A DNA stretch of 64,000 nt from Straminergon stramineum (GCA_963920665.1 OY987271.1:10915350-10979349); one strand, 5' to 3'; shown: positions 23,601 through 34,374, counted from the stretch's first letter. The notes: generated from the sequence alone by a model not told the origin. Numbers and translations: made by a program.

Positions 23601-26600
23601 TAGGATTTTACTGCATATTTAACCCGAATTGGAAGCCAAAAGTTTGATTGTAGTATATATTAAATTATATTTCCATTGTTCAAGAAGTAAATCATGTTTT
23701 CTTCGTGCTATTGGTACAATTTGTTCTGCTCCTTGAAGCTTTCCTAAATGACTTACTTCAAGTCCTAGAAGTATGGAAGTGGCCGCTTTTGGCCATTGGA
23801 GCACTTGGGGGGTGAAGGTCTAGGTTTTGGTTTCTTTTTGGTTCTGCTTCGAATTCAATGGTGCAATGTCCAGTGATGTAAACCAAAAACTGTTGATCAA
23901 ATTGATCTAGTGTGGTGGCAGACACTTCCTTTCTCCGTCTCTCGTTTCCGTACCTCCTCAGTCCTCTCTTTGTAACTGTCTATCATGTTTGTACCTCAAT
24001 CCTAGTCATACTCCTTTGGTCTCTGTCTCCACTGCAATTATCTCTGCAGTTTGAGGTTCTGTCTGCCATAATCCGCCGCTGATGCTTTAGCTATGAGAGC
24101 TGAGGACACTCTGCACCACTGAAATCTACAGTTTGGGTTTCTATTTGGCCTCGATAGTTTTTCAACGTCGGTTGTGATATTTTATTTTTATGATTCATGC
24201 AATTGTCTCGTTCTTTATCGAATCAATCTTGTTTCCGGCCTTCGCCCAAATGTCTGCTTTAACCATTAAGGTGCTGTTGCATCAGGTACTAAGTTGCCGA
24301 GATCGTTTTACAGGTGCTTGAAACCACTCGGGTTGAGGAGTCACAGTGTCACATACATCGAATGTACTTCATGGGCTCGAATTCATTCAATGAGCCGTGG
24401 CATCTCCCACACTCACCTCCAGATCAGATTGTCGACTTCGTGTAAGTTCAATCTTTTCTCAGAGATTCATAAATGGAATTAGGGTTTCTGTATACGTAGA
24501 CTGTTCCAGCTACTTTTATACTTCATCATGTAGATAATCTTCTCCATTTTATTCATGGGGAGGTTCGGATACGATCATATGGGAGGTCTCTGTCTAAAAG
24601 TTCCTGTAGCAACCTAGATTTACTAAAAAGACTGTTTATGATTCGACAATTGCGGTTCGTTTGAGAGGATATGAAAACACTATTTTTCTTTCCACCAATT
24701 CTCACATTCATTAATGTATCTACAATTTGTCCTTCGACGCTTATATTTAATGAATAACGAACAGGAGTTTAAGAGTATTTTAAAACTACCAATGGGAATT
24801 GATGCATTTCCTGCGTTCCAGATGTCCATTTACACGGTTATTCAGCATCAATAGTGGGTTTGCTGTGATTTCAACTTTCAAAATCCACAAAATATTACTC
24901 TAAAGTAGAAAAATCATGAAACAGCTTGAGTTGAGTTTCTCTTTGAATTGGTAATGATTGCATTCAAAAATGGACAATTCTCATCTGGCCTCTAAGACAT
25001 CAGGACCAGAAATTATAGCTTTTAGGTGCAGTTAGGGAGTTAAAGCTTATCCGCGTTACAGATGTTCATTTAGAATTTCCCTAATATGTGCAGATACGAG
25101 GACGCGTTCAACCGTTTCGTGGAGGAATTGAACGGCTTGGCTGCGTACCAATGGTGGGAAGGCTCCGTGCACAGCATCTTGACCGTACTTGCCTTCCCGT
25201 TCGCGTGGTCGTGGCAGCAATGGCGGCGAAGGGAGAAGTTGCAGCGCTTGCAGGATTTCGTGCACTCGGAGTACGACCACGCGTGTCTGCGCTCCTGCAG
25301 ATCGAGGGCTTTGTACGAGGGGCTCAAAGTTGCCGCAGGGCCTGACTTGGTGTTGGCGTACATCGATGTGTTCCTGGGAGGGGATGAGAAGAGACCGGAG
25401 CTGCCGCCCAAGCTCATTGAAAGGCTGCCCATGTCCATTATCTTTGGGGGGAATGGGAGCTACTTGTCGCCGTACAATTTCTATAGCGACAACCTGCTCA
25501 CTAGTCTTCTCTCGCAGGTTGCCGAGCTCTACTCTCTCTTCATTTCAAATCTATGTTTTTTATGGCTTTTCCCCCTCGGGACTTTGGATTCGAGACTAGT
25601 TTAAAAAATGTCTGATTCAATTCTACATGTTGTGACAATAGTAGTAGAATTCAGATGGGACCAAGTTTTATGTACATGAAATTGGACATACGACCTAGTC
25701 CAAACTGTTCAAAAATATGGAGCCCAGATCTGTGCTTTAAACTCCTATGGGACCCAGGATTCATGGTTTGAATATGACCAATTCAAATCACCGTGTTGTG
25801 AAAATAACAGAATTCAGATTGGGCCTAATTTTATATCACTAGAATCTTGCATGTGTTAATGAAAAATGAATAAAATTGGACATATAGAAAGTCTTCATTT
25901 GACCTCTTTTTGAAAAAACATGGAGCTCAATTTGGGCCCTCTTGGTCCTCAATTTCGGCCTCTATTGGACAGTGCTTAATGATTTTTTAAGTGGTTTTGA
26001 GGAGGTCATATGAAATCTTCCTTTTGTGGTTTAGGGTCAAAACAGATATCATGTTCTTCGTTGATTCTAGTGATACAAAATTCGGCCTCATGTGAATTCT
26101 ATTGTTTTCATAATATGGTCAATTGAATAGGTCATTTTCAAACCACGAATCCTTGGTCATTACAATCCTTCATCTGCTTAGAGACATTATTATGCAATTT
26201 GATTGTTATACATAAGTTCCATTGGAATGTCCAGAGTATCTTACGTTTTGTGAGTAGAATTGCATTGCCGGCGTAATTTGAGTTTAACTTGAAGTGGAAT
26301 TTGTGAACAGGCTGTTCCAGCAACAATGTGGTACAGATTGGTAGCAGGACTAAATGCGCAGCTGCGAACTGTAAGAAAGGGCTCTCTTTGCACTTCGCTG
26401 TTGCCCGTGATCAGTTGGCTGGAAACGCATGCGAATCCTTGGCTGTTTGAGCAAGGGGTCCGCATAGACTTGGCTTGGTGTCAAGCCACAGCCTCAGGCT
26501 ACTACCAATTAGGCCTACTCTTGAATCATGCTGATGATATCCCACAATATTTTCAGCCTGCTTCTATGCTTACCATGCCTCGGTCTCCTGGAAGGTAATA

Positions 26601-28470
26601 CTCTTCTTTACACTGGATTACACTACTACTCAAGTTAATTGATTAGTGAAGGTCCAAGCAACCATGAACGGGTTGCTTTTATTTTTTAAATGGCACATCG
26701 TGGACCTTAAAGGGTTAACCAGGAACCTGACTTGAGTTTGTTTCTGTACTTGATGCAGTGCAAGAATTGCTAGTTTTGGACACCTTGAGGAAGGCATGTT
26801 CAGAAGACCCCAAAGTTGGCATTTGAGCCCAAGTTACTCTTCTTTGGGTTCTAGGCGACGAATTGGAGGGGCCACATTGGATTTGGTGTCTGTGAGGTCC
26901 CTGGAGGACAAACATTACCCAATGTTCCCTTTGTCTTTTCTGCTTAGGAACACGCGACCTATTGGCCAGCAGGTACGTACACCACCCCTTAATATCTTAA
27001 TTCGTAAGCCTTCTTTAAGGTCCCAAAAGAATGACTCGGAATATATTTTGAATGTGTGACTAGTGTGCTTCACTGAATGATGGTGTAAGGAAACTCGAGA
27101 ATGTCACTGTAGATGTTATATTAACCCTTTAAAGAACGAAGAAGCCAATATTTTACCTGATGTTTTTCAGCAATTTTAGAGAGTTTTTGTAACATTTTTA
27201 TTTTTCAAATAATTACTCCTTTGAATCGACACCTGCAATATTCTTCACTCAATCCAATCACATAAAGATCTTCCCCGTTTAAATCATCCTTCCAGAGTAA
27301 GATTAATCAAAATGGTCACCTTAAAGTCATGAGTTCTTTGTTAAATAGTATTCTGCTGCACTGTTGTTGCTAAGGTTATAGCTGCTTGGCTAACTGTTTT
27401 GTTCTACCTTTGCCCTAATTTGTAATGTGTTCGGTGTGGACGCAGGCATCTGTCGGCTTGGCCATCTCCTTGTTAATTCTGGTGGATCTGAGTTTGACTC
27501 TCCTCATGCTACTGCAATTTTATTCTGTAGGCATAGAAGCGGTTCTCCTAATAGTATTCGTCTTGCCATTAGCGTCGGTACTGCCCAGTGCTGCTGGATT
27601 GAACGCCTTGTTCAGCCATGGTTCGCGTAAGTCTGCGGGGCTGGCACGTGTATATGCTCTTTGGAATGTCACTTCTCTTGTAAATGTGGTAAGTAATACT
27701 CTTTCCTCATTATGCACTTTTTCTCATTGTCATTGAAAGTTTGCTTAATTCAGTGGAAGGGACTGGAAAGAAAATGAAGTTCTGTGAGTAAAATAAATGT
27801 CTGATTTCTCAGAATGTGCTGGTGCTTGCAGATGGTGGCATTGGTGATCGGGATTCTACATTATAATATGGGGATTGGCCTTCACACAACGAATACGCAT
27901 CCGAGAAACATGCATTCGTATGTATCACTAACCTCTCAATGACTCGGGTTTCTCCTCTTGACAATCTTTGCCACGCATTAGAATAAAACTTTTCTGTTTC
28001 AGGAACCTCTTGGACAGCATTAGAAGAAAATCTCCCTCATAAAATTATGGAGAGATCTTCCTCGTGGGTTGACCTTTGTAAGATATCTGTGACAATAGGG
28101 AGATCTCCCCATAAATCATGTGAAGATTTTATCTGTTTGATGCTATCTAGGAGTTCCTGAACAATCTAATTTGATTGAAAACCCTGTTACAAGACGCCCT
28201 CAATTCACGAGCATTAATTCATTGTCACTCTTGCTTTAATTCATGATCATGTTTGGCTCAAGTGTGGAACAATGACATATTTGGTTCAAGTTAGGGTTTG
28301 ACAGATGTGTTCATTTGTGCAGGGAGGAGAATACCTGGTGGGTATTACCTGTCCTTCTGGTGGTAATCAAGTGTGTTCAAGCGCGGACAATCGATCTTCA
28401 CATCGCCAACCTCGAGATCCAAGACCATACTCTTTATGCTAGTGACCCTATAAAATTCTGGGAGCCTTGA
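14670..28470 (+). CDS. Glycine-rich multipass membrane protein, plant At5g11700/At5g47020-like family (21 exons, 1464 aa)
   Basis: Exons: 14670-15538, 17007-17122, 17687-17895, 18315-18434, 18681-18812, 18958-19083, 19379-19437, 19576-19675, 20163-20280, 20636-20845, 21290-21629, 22473-22566, 22800-22902, 23167-23438, 24314-24441, 25094-25517, 26311-26594, 26759-26972, 27446-27688, 27832-27917, 28323-28470. All introns are GT-AG, and the exons sum to 4395 bases with one frame throughout. Residues 1-27 look like a signal peptide. Residues about 80-800 are a Cys-poor ectodomain with Gly-rich blocks (GAGGGHGGRGA in exon 1, GGGGGGRVS in exon 2, others in exons 10-11) and several NxS/T sites. Residues about 815-855 form a Cys-rich ephrin-receptor-like module (CPLGLYGIYC, CPVGTFKNETG). 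A membrane segment lies at about 900-922. A conserved cytosolic stretch (AYQWWEG, WSWQQWRR, CLRSCRSRALYEGLK) follows, then several hydrophobic segments at about 1309-1355, 1380-1400 and 1421-1431. Plants carry a few paralogues of about 1400-1500 aa, often labelled glycine-rich or ephrin-receptor-like; I know of no established function. The gene appears intact. Exact ends of exons 2 and 7 are the least certain. Confidence 0.93.
15550..16290 (+). repeat. Tandem repeats in intron 1 (77-bp units and longer derivatives)
   Basis: Units starting GACTACTCATCC at 15550 and 15627 are almost identical, and a third, diverged unit starts at 15704, giving a period of 77 bp. Related blocks with GCGCTT, CTCAGCACTGAAACCTAATC and TTTTTCTGACGG.GGAATC follow at about 15945, 16160 and 16275, spaced about 210 bp. 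The intron thus grew by local tandem duplication, most recently in the first two units. The repeat begins 11 bases after the intron 1 donor. Confidence 0.8.
16505..16925 (+). repeat. Diverged about 126-bp tandem repeat in intron 1
   Basis: The word GTTGATGTCCAATAG, followed by a TAGGAATT.TTGA-like block, occurs at 16505, 16631 and 16882. The gaps of 126 and 251 fit a 126-bp period with one unit eroded. It ends about 80 bases before exon 2. Confidence 0.65.
18005..18210 (+). repeat. Intronic repeat family R3 in intron 3
   Basis: This segment of intron 3 is collinear with 26005-26190 in intron 16: GGTCATATG.AATCT, then GATGTTCTCCGCTGATTCTG / CATGTTCTTCGTTGATTCTA, then GTGAT, CAATTGAAT.GGTCA, CAAACCA and TCCTTGG blocks. 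Related sequence also fills part of intron 8. Confidence 0.6.
19835..20075 (+). repeat. Intronic repeat family R3 in intron 8
   Basis: It is collinear with about 25750-25955 in intron 16: GGGATTTATGGTTTGA / AGGATTCATGGTTTGA, then AATAACCAATT / ATGACCAATT, GTTGATGAAAAA / GTTAATGAAAAA, then a CAATTTGGGCC block before TCTTG. No terminal repeats or coding sequence were seen. Confidence 0.6.
20422..20554. mobile_element. Small fold-back element in intron 9
   Basis: 20422-20449 (ATTGTGTTTGGACCACTTGA onward) is complementary, with a few mismatches, to 20523-20554 (TGTCCAATTCGAGTGGTCCG onward). A second word inside, TTTGGAGCACTTGATTCGA, repeats the arm. It is most simply a short MITE inserted in the intron; a target duplication could not be assigned. 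Confidence 0.6.
20930..21110 (+). repeat. Fragment of dispersed repeat R1 in intron 10
   Basis: It matches 1770-2000 upstream of the gene in order and orientation (AAAATGCGACA, ACATTTGGACC, CCTAGAT, GTACTTTGAAAAT, AATAATGCATGCTAAAATG, then GGAATC.TCT). This places spacer-type repeat DNA inside the transcription unit without disturbing splice sites. Confidence 0.6.
21780..22300 (+). repeat. Diverged about 200-bp tandem repeat in intron 11
   Basis: Three units share TTAGTC..C.A..AAGTGG, then a GGTAAATGGT.TTCC..TCT.ATC block. The TTAGTC landmarks are at 21831, 22036 and 22223. A CTTGGAACG / CTTGAAACC block leads the first two units. Intron 11 (21630-22472) owes over half its length to this. Confidence 0.65.
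25640..26195 (+). repeat. Intronic repeat family R3 in intron 16 (longest copy)
   Basis: The copy contains both parts seen separately in intron 8 (25750-25955) and intron 3 (26005-26190), so it may approximate the full unit. It also has an internal duplication: AGAATTCAGAT.GG.CC.A.TTTTAT occurs at 25647 and 25809, and an AAATTGGACATA block at 25680 and 25871. Class unknown. Confidence 0.6.
27121..27343. mobile_element. Possible short TTAA-bounded MITE in intron 18
   Basis: The left end TTAACCCTTTAAAGAACG (27121) resembles the TTAA superfamily. A partial complement, GAGTTCTTTGTTAA, closes 27330-27343, giving about 220 bp. The inner part has no recognised similarity to the 1-kb elements, and the right end lacks the GGG run. 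Confidence 0.3.
27998..28161 (+). repeat. Long imperfect hairpin in intron 20
   Basis: The whole 164-base segment folds back on itself. TTCAGGAACCTCTTGGACAG (27998 on) pairs with the end CTATCTAGGAGTTCCTGAA, and AAATCTCCCTCATAAAATTA pairs with the stretch ending ATAAATCATGTGAAGATTTTA. Arms are about 60 bases with scattered mismatches. It may be a MITE or a small-RNA precursor; it lies 161 bases before exon 21. Confidence 0.65.
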
Positions 28471-29510
28471 GAGCTCCCTTCCACAGTTCAAAATAGTATC
28501 AAACAGGGATTAAGCATCCAGTCTTTTTCATCGAGACTTCAAACCCCGAAACCTGAAGCCCTGAAACCCTGAACCCTAAAACCCTAATCCCTCAATCATG
28601 GAAACATGGAAACATGGAAGTTGGTGGTGATTCCAGGGTCCTTCGCCGAGTACTTTTTACTCCATTTTTTTTTGTAGCTCCAAGGCTGCAACCGAAGTTG
28701 CTGTTCATCAGGTATACACATGCGAGAGGTTTTCCACAGACAGTTGAGATGTAGAAGAGGTGCATAGACATTTACATACACACAGGTAGACATTGATTTT
28801 GCCATGATCAAGCCAGAACTACTGTAGCGGGGTTGCCAATTGGTTCATTGAGTTAGCTCCCCTCTACTTCGTGTTGGAGTTGTACATTCTGTCAAAGTTG
28901 TTCATGCAAATAATTTTAAAAGTGCTGGGATATTCGATAAGGATTGGACATTTCAGTTGTGCAAATTCACTCTAAGGTAATGGCATGCATGGGACTTGGG
29001 CTTGTTCCAAAACCAGATTAAGATTTTTTAAATACAAAGTCTGCTTATTAAACATGGATTTTAGCTGGAGTAGATTTCTTCCCTCTTGAGCATGGGTTTG
29101 TTCTATCAAGTACTATTGTTGAATTTGAATGTGAATGTGCCATATTTTGGTTTCATTAATTTATGCACCAAGTACCTTAGCTCTTTTCATTCGATATATG
29201 CATATTTTCTTGCAGGTTTTGTGTGAAATAGGATTTAAACCTAACTAGAATTACACTTTTGGAGGGTGTTTGAATTAGAGTTAAACCTTTGGAACAATGT
29301 GTGAAAGAGGGAATGGTACAGGAAGAAATGAGGGAGTCTGCATAAAAATGGACGAAAAACAGTGGATGGTGGCAGAGATTTCCCGTTTCCATGGTCATAG
29401 ATTAATTTTAGGAAGAAGAAGCTTACTCTTAATCCATGGATCACAGGGCTAGATTCTACTCAAGAAAAGGATCCACTTTATTAAATTTGAGTCCCACTAA
29501 TGAAATGAAG
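28471..29510 (+). other. 3' UTR and downstream spacer of the membrane protein gene
   Basis: Directly after the TGA comes a C/A-rich stretch, 28549-28592, with degenerate telomere-like units (CCCTGAAACCCTGAACCCTAAAACCCTAA). The poly(A) site cannot be placed with confidence; an AATAAT at 28909 is one candidate signal. Open frames on the minus strand at 28596-28811 and 29177-29444 have no recognised domain. Confidence 0.45.
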
Positions 29511-30549
29511 TTAACCCCTAAAAGTCTAGAGTCATCTTCAGAATTGATCATTTGAAAAAACCCATTATAAAGTGCTATTTGGAAGAATATTTTGGAATTG
29601 ATATACAAATAAAAGTTGTAGACCGTGAGTTGTAGATTCCATCTGTATGGTTAGATTCACCTTGCTATCACCAATATTTTTTATATAAAATTTGAAAGAG
29701 AAATTATAAAATTCTTTCAAATTTTGATTACAAGCATAATTTTATCATTTTTTGAGTAAAATTTGTTGGAATGGATTTGAAGCAAGGATCTCTTGACATG
29801 GTGCATTTTAAAAAAAAATTTGTTCTTAAGATCTATAACCTCATTTTGGCAAATCCAATTTTGAACTAGAGTCAATGCAATTTTGGCTTAGTCAACCATT
29901 TGACATACTTGCACACTTGCAATTTTAGAAAAATATGGCCTCTAATAACACCAAATCCAACCATTAAGATAGGACAATAATTTGATAAAGTATCTCTACA
30001 AATTAGGAAAACTTTCATCCAAGCAATAAGGAGGATGAAACTTGAATTCTAGCATGTTCATTGTTCAGAAAATGAACTTCAAAGCACTTAGTAGTAAATT
30101 TAATCTAGTTTTTTACTCCAAATTGAAAATTTCAAAAATATCAAAAATTCAATTTCTTCTTGGAATTTGAACTTGGAATTTATTATCACAATCTTCTAAT
30201 TTTCTAAATATAGGATGGCATGGATATTTGTTTACTCTATAAGTACCTATTATAACAGTCTCGAATGATAAAGCTTAGGATCTTTTACTACAATGCCACC
30301 AAAATAGGCATATTCATATTATAGTAGCTTACCAATAAAGGATGGTCATTGATTCAAGAAACTAATACTCATGTGTTGAATATAAAATCATAACTCACTA
30401 TATTGAAAGCTTGTCACTTAGAAACAAACATTCATCTAAGAAGAAATGTATGGCCATCTACCCAATATATGAGGTATAGTAGTGCAAGGTATTGTAGGGA
30501 AAGCTTGTGCAATCAAGGACCATTGATCCAAGAAATTTATAACCATTTG
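29511..30549. other. AT-rich spacer with a lone TTAACCCC end
   Basis: TTAACCCCTAAAAGTCTAG at 29511 has the superfamily's terminal form, but I could not find a matching right end, so it may be a truncated copy. The rest of the stretch shows no gene or RNA. Confidence 0.35.
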
Positions 30550-31448
30550 TTAACCCCTAAAGTCTCCAAAGTCCCAAGAAGGAGACTTTTGAGACTTTGG
30601 GGACTTGTGCAAGTACCTATGATCTCAAGTTTTGGTAAGTTTTTTTGAAATTTTTTTCAAACAAAGAAAATTGATCAAAAAGACTTTTTGGTAATACAAT
30701 TTTTATTTCAAGCCATGCCCAAGAGCAACAGTTATGCCACAATAAGCCTAAAATAGTAAATCAAAGAAAAAAAGAAAAATGAGAAATACCTTCTTTTTTT
30801 AAAATTCTTATAGATTATATTTTTGTCTATTTAGAAAGATTTGATTCATTCTAATTGGATAAGTGATGTGAAAGTTACAAAGCTTCTTTTTTGTAAGCAA
30901 TCTTAGCAAATTCTTGAAAAAAAATGTATTGGATCTCCTCATGAATTCAATATTAACAATTTTTCAAATAAAAAAATTATATAGAGTTAAGTTTTCTTTT
31001 TAGAACAATCTTAGCATAGAAATCAATGTGTTTCAATTTCATCTTAGAGCTATCAATAATTTAGTTTTTCCTTCTATTTCATACTTATTTTGGCTTAATA
31101 ATTCTGGGGAGGGGTATGAATTTTTTTTCCAAACTCTAAACACAATCTTTGAACATAAAAAATTTAAATTGACAATCTATAGTAAAAAAATTGAAGTTAA
31201 GAGGATTCAAAGCCTTATAATCTAGTGAAGCTAGGAGCAAAGTATCATTTTTTTTAACTTTTAGAGCTTATATCTTGTGATCAATATGGTCAAAGTTTCT
31301 TAAGTTTTTCTAGACACTCTCATACTAGTATAGTGCAAGATCCTATGGTTGGACATGCAAAAGAAACAAATGCTTAAATTTTTGTGGTTTGCATTGAAAA
31401 TGGTTCTAAGTAATTTTTGATAATTGCTTTTGAGACTTCATGAGTGAA
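30550..31448 (+). mobile_element. TTAA-bounded non-autonomous element H (group 3)
   Basis: It starts TTAACCCCTAAAGTCTCC. The right end is decayed but recognisable as its complement: CTTTTGAGACTTCATGAGTGAA against the expected CTTTGGAGACTTTAGGGGTTAA (TTAA equivalent TGAA at 31445-31448). It is collinear with element G: ACCTATGATCTCAAGTTTT near the left, TTCATTCTAATTGGATAAGT in the middle, TCATCTTAGAGCTATCAA further on. It is non-coding. Confidence 0.75.
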
Positions 31449-32560
31449 AGATACTAGAGAGAAAGGGTCCTTTTTTTTGTAGTTCAAGAATTTATGGTGG
31501 TGATAAAAATCTTAATTAATCAAAGACATGTGATTTCATGTCATGTACAAGAGCAAAAGACTACTAGTGGGATGTTTGATTAGAAAGACTAGGCACCAAA
31601 ACCACAAATTTGGTTGCACTCTAGTCAATATGATGAGGCACCATGTTTTTGGCTTAATGTAGTCATTCAATGACCAAAGACCTTATTTTTAGCCTCTTGT
31701 AGTCATTTCAATTGTCTAAAACTGCATTTTTAGCCTTTAAGTCACCAATTGGCTAGTCTAGCTAAAATGTCAAATCTTACCAAGAATTTAAAACTTATTT
31801 TTTGGGATAATACCTTTTAAATTCTCTTTTCTGAATCAAAAGTCTGATTTTTATAATGAATGTTTATGATATGTTTATTCAAGATTTTGTGCAAAGGTGC
31901 CCATTACAAATGTTGATTTTCTAGTGTTTAAGGTTCTTGGAAATGAGCCTCAAATACATTGAATCTTGGAGGAAAAAACACATTATAAATTCATTTTTAA
32001 AAATTGTAGAGTAGATTCTAAGAAGCAATAAATTGATTGTGGTTATAGATGATATGTCTTTTAAGATCATATTTTTAAAGGCCTCAATTTTAGATTTGAC
32101 ATGAAAAAAGCATTGCTAGACTTCAAACTAGGATCATTTTATTATTGTGATACCTTATTCTCTTTGTGGTGAAAATAAAATGCAAAGAGGTAAGAACTAA
32201 ATTTGAACTTTAAAATTAGTTGTCATGTGATGAACTTGACTTAACTTCTTGGCTAGTCCACAAACCCAAGGTTTGGACCATTGGACACTAGCGAGAGAAA
32301 GGGTCGTCCTCTCTACATTTCTAGAGTGTTGTAATGGTGACAAAATTTCAATTAATAAAAACGTGTGATTTCATCTCAGAAAAGGAAAATTAAAAAATTT
32401 CAATCATAAAACTGATAAAAGAGGGCATATAAAGAGATTTTGAGATTTGATTGAGTGGTCACAGGTTCGGTCCTTAAAAGCTTGATTTTCTGTCCTTATA
32501 TAAGGTTAAAAACTTGATTTTCTTTTACACCCTTTTCAATCCAGAAGTGCACCAAATGTC
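31449..32560. repeat. Spacer with a pair of about 110-bp direct repeats
   Basis: 31449-31560 and 32285-32390 share ACTAG.GAGAAAGGGTC, then TGGTG..AAAA, then a TT.AATTAATAAA-like block and TGTGATTTCAT. They are about 837 bp apart. The spacing is compatible with terminal direct repeats of a small element, but no primer-binding site, polypurine tract or coding sequence was identified between them. Confidence 0.35.
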
Positions 32561-33017
32561 AAAACAATATCAAACTTGCAGGAGCAACTCCAAAAATTAG
32601 TGAGAATGGTTGATATAATAATGGCTGCTTGAAACAGGGTTCAGGGTTCAAAAGTAAATAAAACCATAATCGGCATAGGAAAGTAGAATGATCTCTATCA
32701 AGAATATTTGGTAGTCAGTTTGTCGTTCCCCCATAACGCCACAGCTTGCCTACTTGAACCAGTGCAGATTACTTGGTAGTACCAATCGACAAAACATGCA
32801 ATAAATCCAACCGGCCAGAATGACATGAAAGTGTGCAGCAACTGTTCTACGCTTCCGAGAACAGATTTTACCCTTCTTGCAAAAGCCAGTGTAACCGATT
32901 GCCATCACATAATACCTTCACTCGAATCAAAATCTGATGAGCTGAAAAAGAAGCTGGAATTAACAAATGTAGGGGTACAAAAATCTGGTGTAACCTGTGT
33001 TCTCTACGACTGGCCTT

Positions 33018-33913
33018 TTACTTGGGAGCCTTCTTCTTGCCGGCAATGGCAATCTTCTTGCCTCGCAATGTCCGAGCATTGCACTTGGTATGCTGGCCTC
33101 TGCAAGGCAAACCAGCTTGGTGGCGCTTCCCTCGGTAGCACTGGATGTCTTTCAATCGCTTGATGGCCATTTGGTTGAACCGACGCTGCCAAGCCCAAAC
33201 ATACATCATCTCAGCACAGATCATCTACCCTAATTGAACGCTTCATGACTATCCAGAAACCCTAAACATGATAAACCGCATGGTAAGCACCACCCCCAAA
33301 CCCTAAACTATCTCATCCCTGGCCCACTGAAATATCTCCTCAAAATGCCAAGAGAAAGTTACGAGAGTCCAAGGTCACTCACGAGGTCTCCTTCCACCAT
33401 ATACTTGGACACCTCGTCACGAATGGTGGTGAGCTCCTCCTCCGAGAGCTCTTTGGTGATCTTGTTCTCAATGCCCACGTCCAGCAGAATTTGCCTGGCA
33501 GTGGTCCCGCCGACGCCGTGAATGTACGTGAGCGAAGTCTCCACGCGCTTGGCATTGGGGATCTCGACTCCGCCCACACGAGCGCACCGAATTTGCAAGC
33601 GACCCCTCGGCGCTCCACCACCACTCTGTACCCCAACACAAACAATCCAAGAATGACGCCCAGGCACCCCAAAATCTAACAGCCTCTCCAATTTCACCAG
33701 AATTTGCACGCTATTGCGAAACCGTCTCATCCAAACGCAGTCATTTGTAGAAAAACATACAGAAATTGATATGAGAATTATGAATGCAGAGATGGCAGAT
33801 AGATACAGGCGGTGGTTGCATTCCTTTACCTTGGAAGCAGCAGGAAAAGAAGCAGCACCAGAGGAGCCAAGAGTGAGAGCCGACAGAGCGTGGGTGACAA
33901 TAGCGGCCGCCAT
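33018..33913 (-). CDS. RPS13: Plastid 30S ribosomal protein S13, nuclear-encoded precursor (3 exons, 164 aa)
   Basis: Exons on the minus strand are 33913-33830, 33625-33383 and 33185-33018, all phase 0 with GT-AG introns; 495 bases give 164 residues plus stop. S13 lies in the head of the small subunit and contacts the P-site tRNA and the large subunit. The mature part begins around RVGGVEIPN (residue about 42) and shows the S13 hallmarks: [19 protein letters not shown] (helix-two-turn-helix region), [19 protein letters not shown], then the basic tail [20 protein letters not shown]. The first 40 or so residues are rich in Ala, Ser and Thr and lack acidic residues, as expected of a plastid transit peptide; exon 1 encodes only this part. 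Length matches the higher-plant plastid protein. The start is the first ATG preceding the transit region ([13 protein letters not shown]). Plastid rather than mitochondrial targeting is inferred from the overall resemblance. Confidence 0.95.
33257..33308. promoter_or_regulatory. Two telo-box motifs in RPS13 intron 2
   Basis: AAACCCTAAA occurs at 33257-33266 and AAACCCTAAAC at 33298-33308, inside intron 2. The telo-box is known from promoters and 5' regions of plant translation-related genes. An intronic location here is suggestive only. Confidence 0.4.
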
Positions 33914-34160
33914 CGATGCAATTCCCGTTGCAACAACGACGTAATTTGAGCTCCAAAAACTCCTGCAATGCCAAATCTGTCACTCTTCCCAGACCCGTCT
34001 TCGCCGTTCTCTTTCACTGGATAAGGCAGCGCTCCTGAGAGGAGAGGACCTGACGCCCAAACTCATCCTGAGCCGCAGGATCTCTGTAACGGCCCGGATC
34101 ATGAGCGAGAGGGGAACTTTATGGGGAACTTTGGAGGGAACGGGAACCAGTGGCCAAATT
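33914..34160 (-). promoter_or_regulatory. RPS13 5' flank
   Basis: The region upstream of the start codon (rising coordinates) stays GC-richer than the spacer until about 34150, then turns AT-rich. No clear TATA box was seen. Transcript start not determinable. Confidence 0.4.
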
Positions 34161-34374
34161 TGACGCCTTTAAAATGTTTACATCTATTTTGAAGAGCCCT
34201 CAAATTAATTTACCCCACCCATGCTCACTAAATGTGCCCCCCAAATAGTCAATTGATCAACCACCAAGAGGCTTAACGTACATGATAAATAGGCTTAATG
34301 CTCACTAAACTTTAAAATGATTTTAAAGGGTCATTGCTTAAATTGCTAGGATTTATTGCTATGAGAATTGTGTG

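Noticed and set aside
26700..26720. GGACCTTAAAGGGTTAA as the right end of a TTAA element in intron 17
   Set aside because: No corresponding left end or interior similarity was found in the short intron; it is probably chance.
31449..32390. Long terminal repeats of an LTR retrotransposon
   Set aside because: The repeats are only about 110 bp and diverged, and no primer-binding site, polypurine tract or gag/pol remnant is visible.
32825..33233. Plus-strand open frames of 78-112 codons
   Set aside because: They are antisense shadows of RPS13 exon 3 and its 3' flank.
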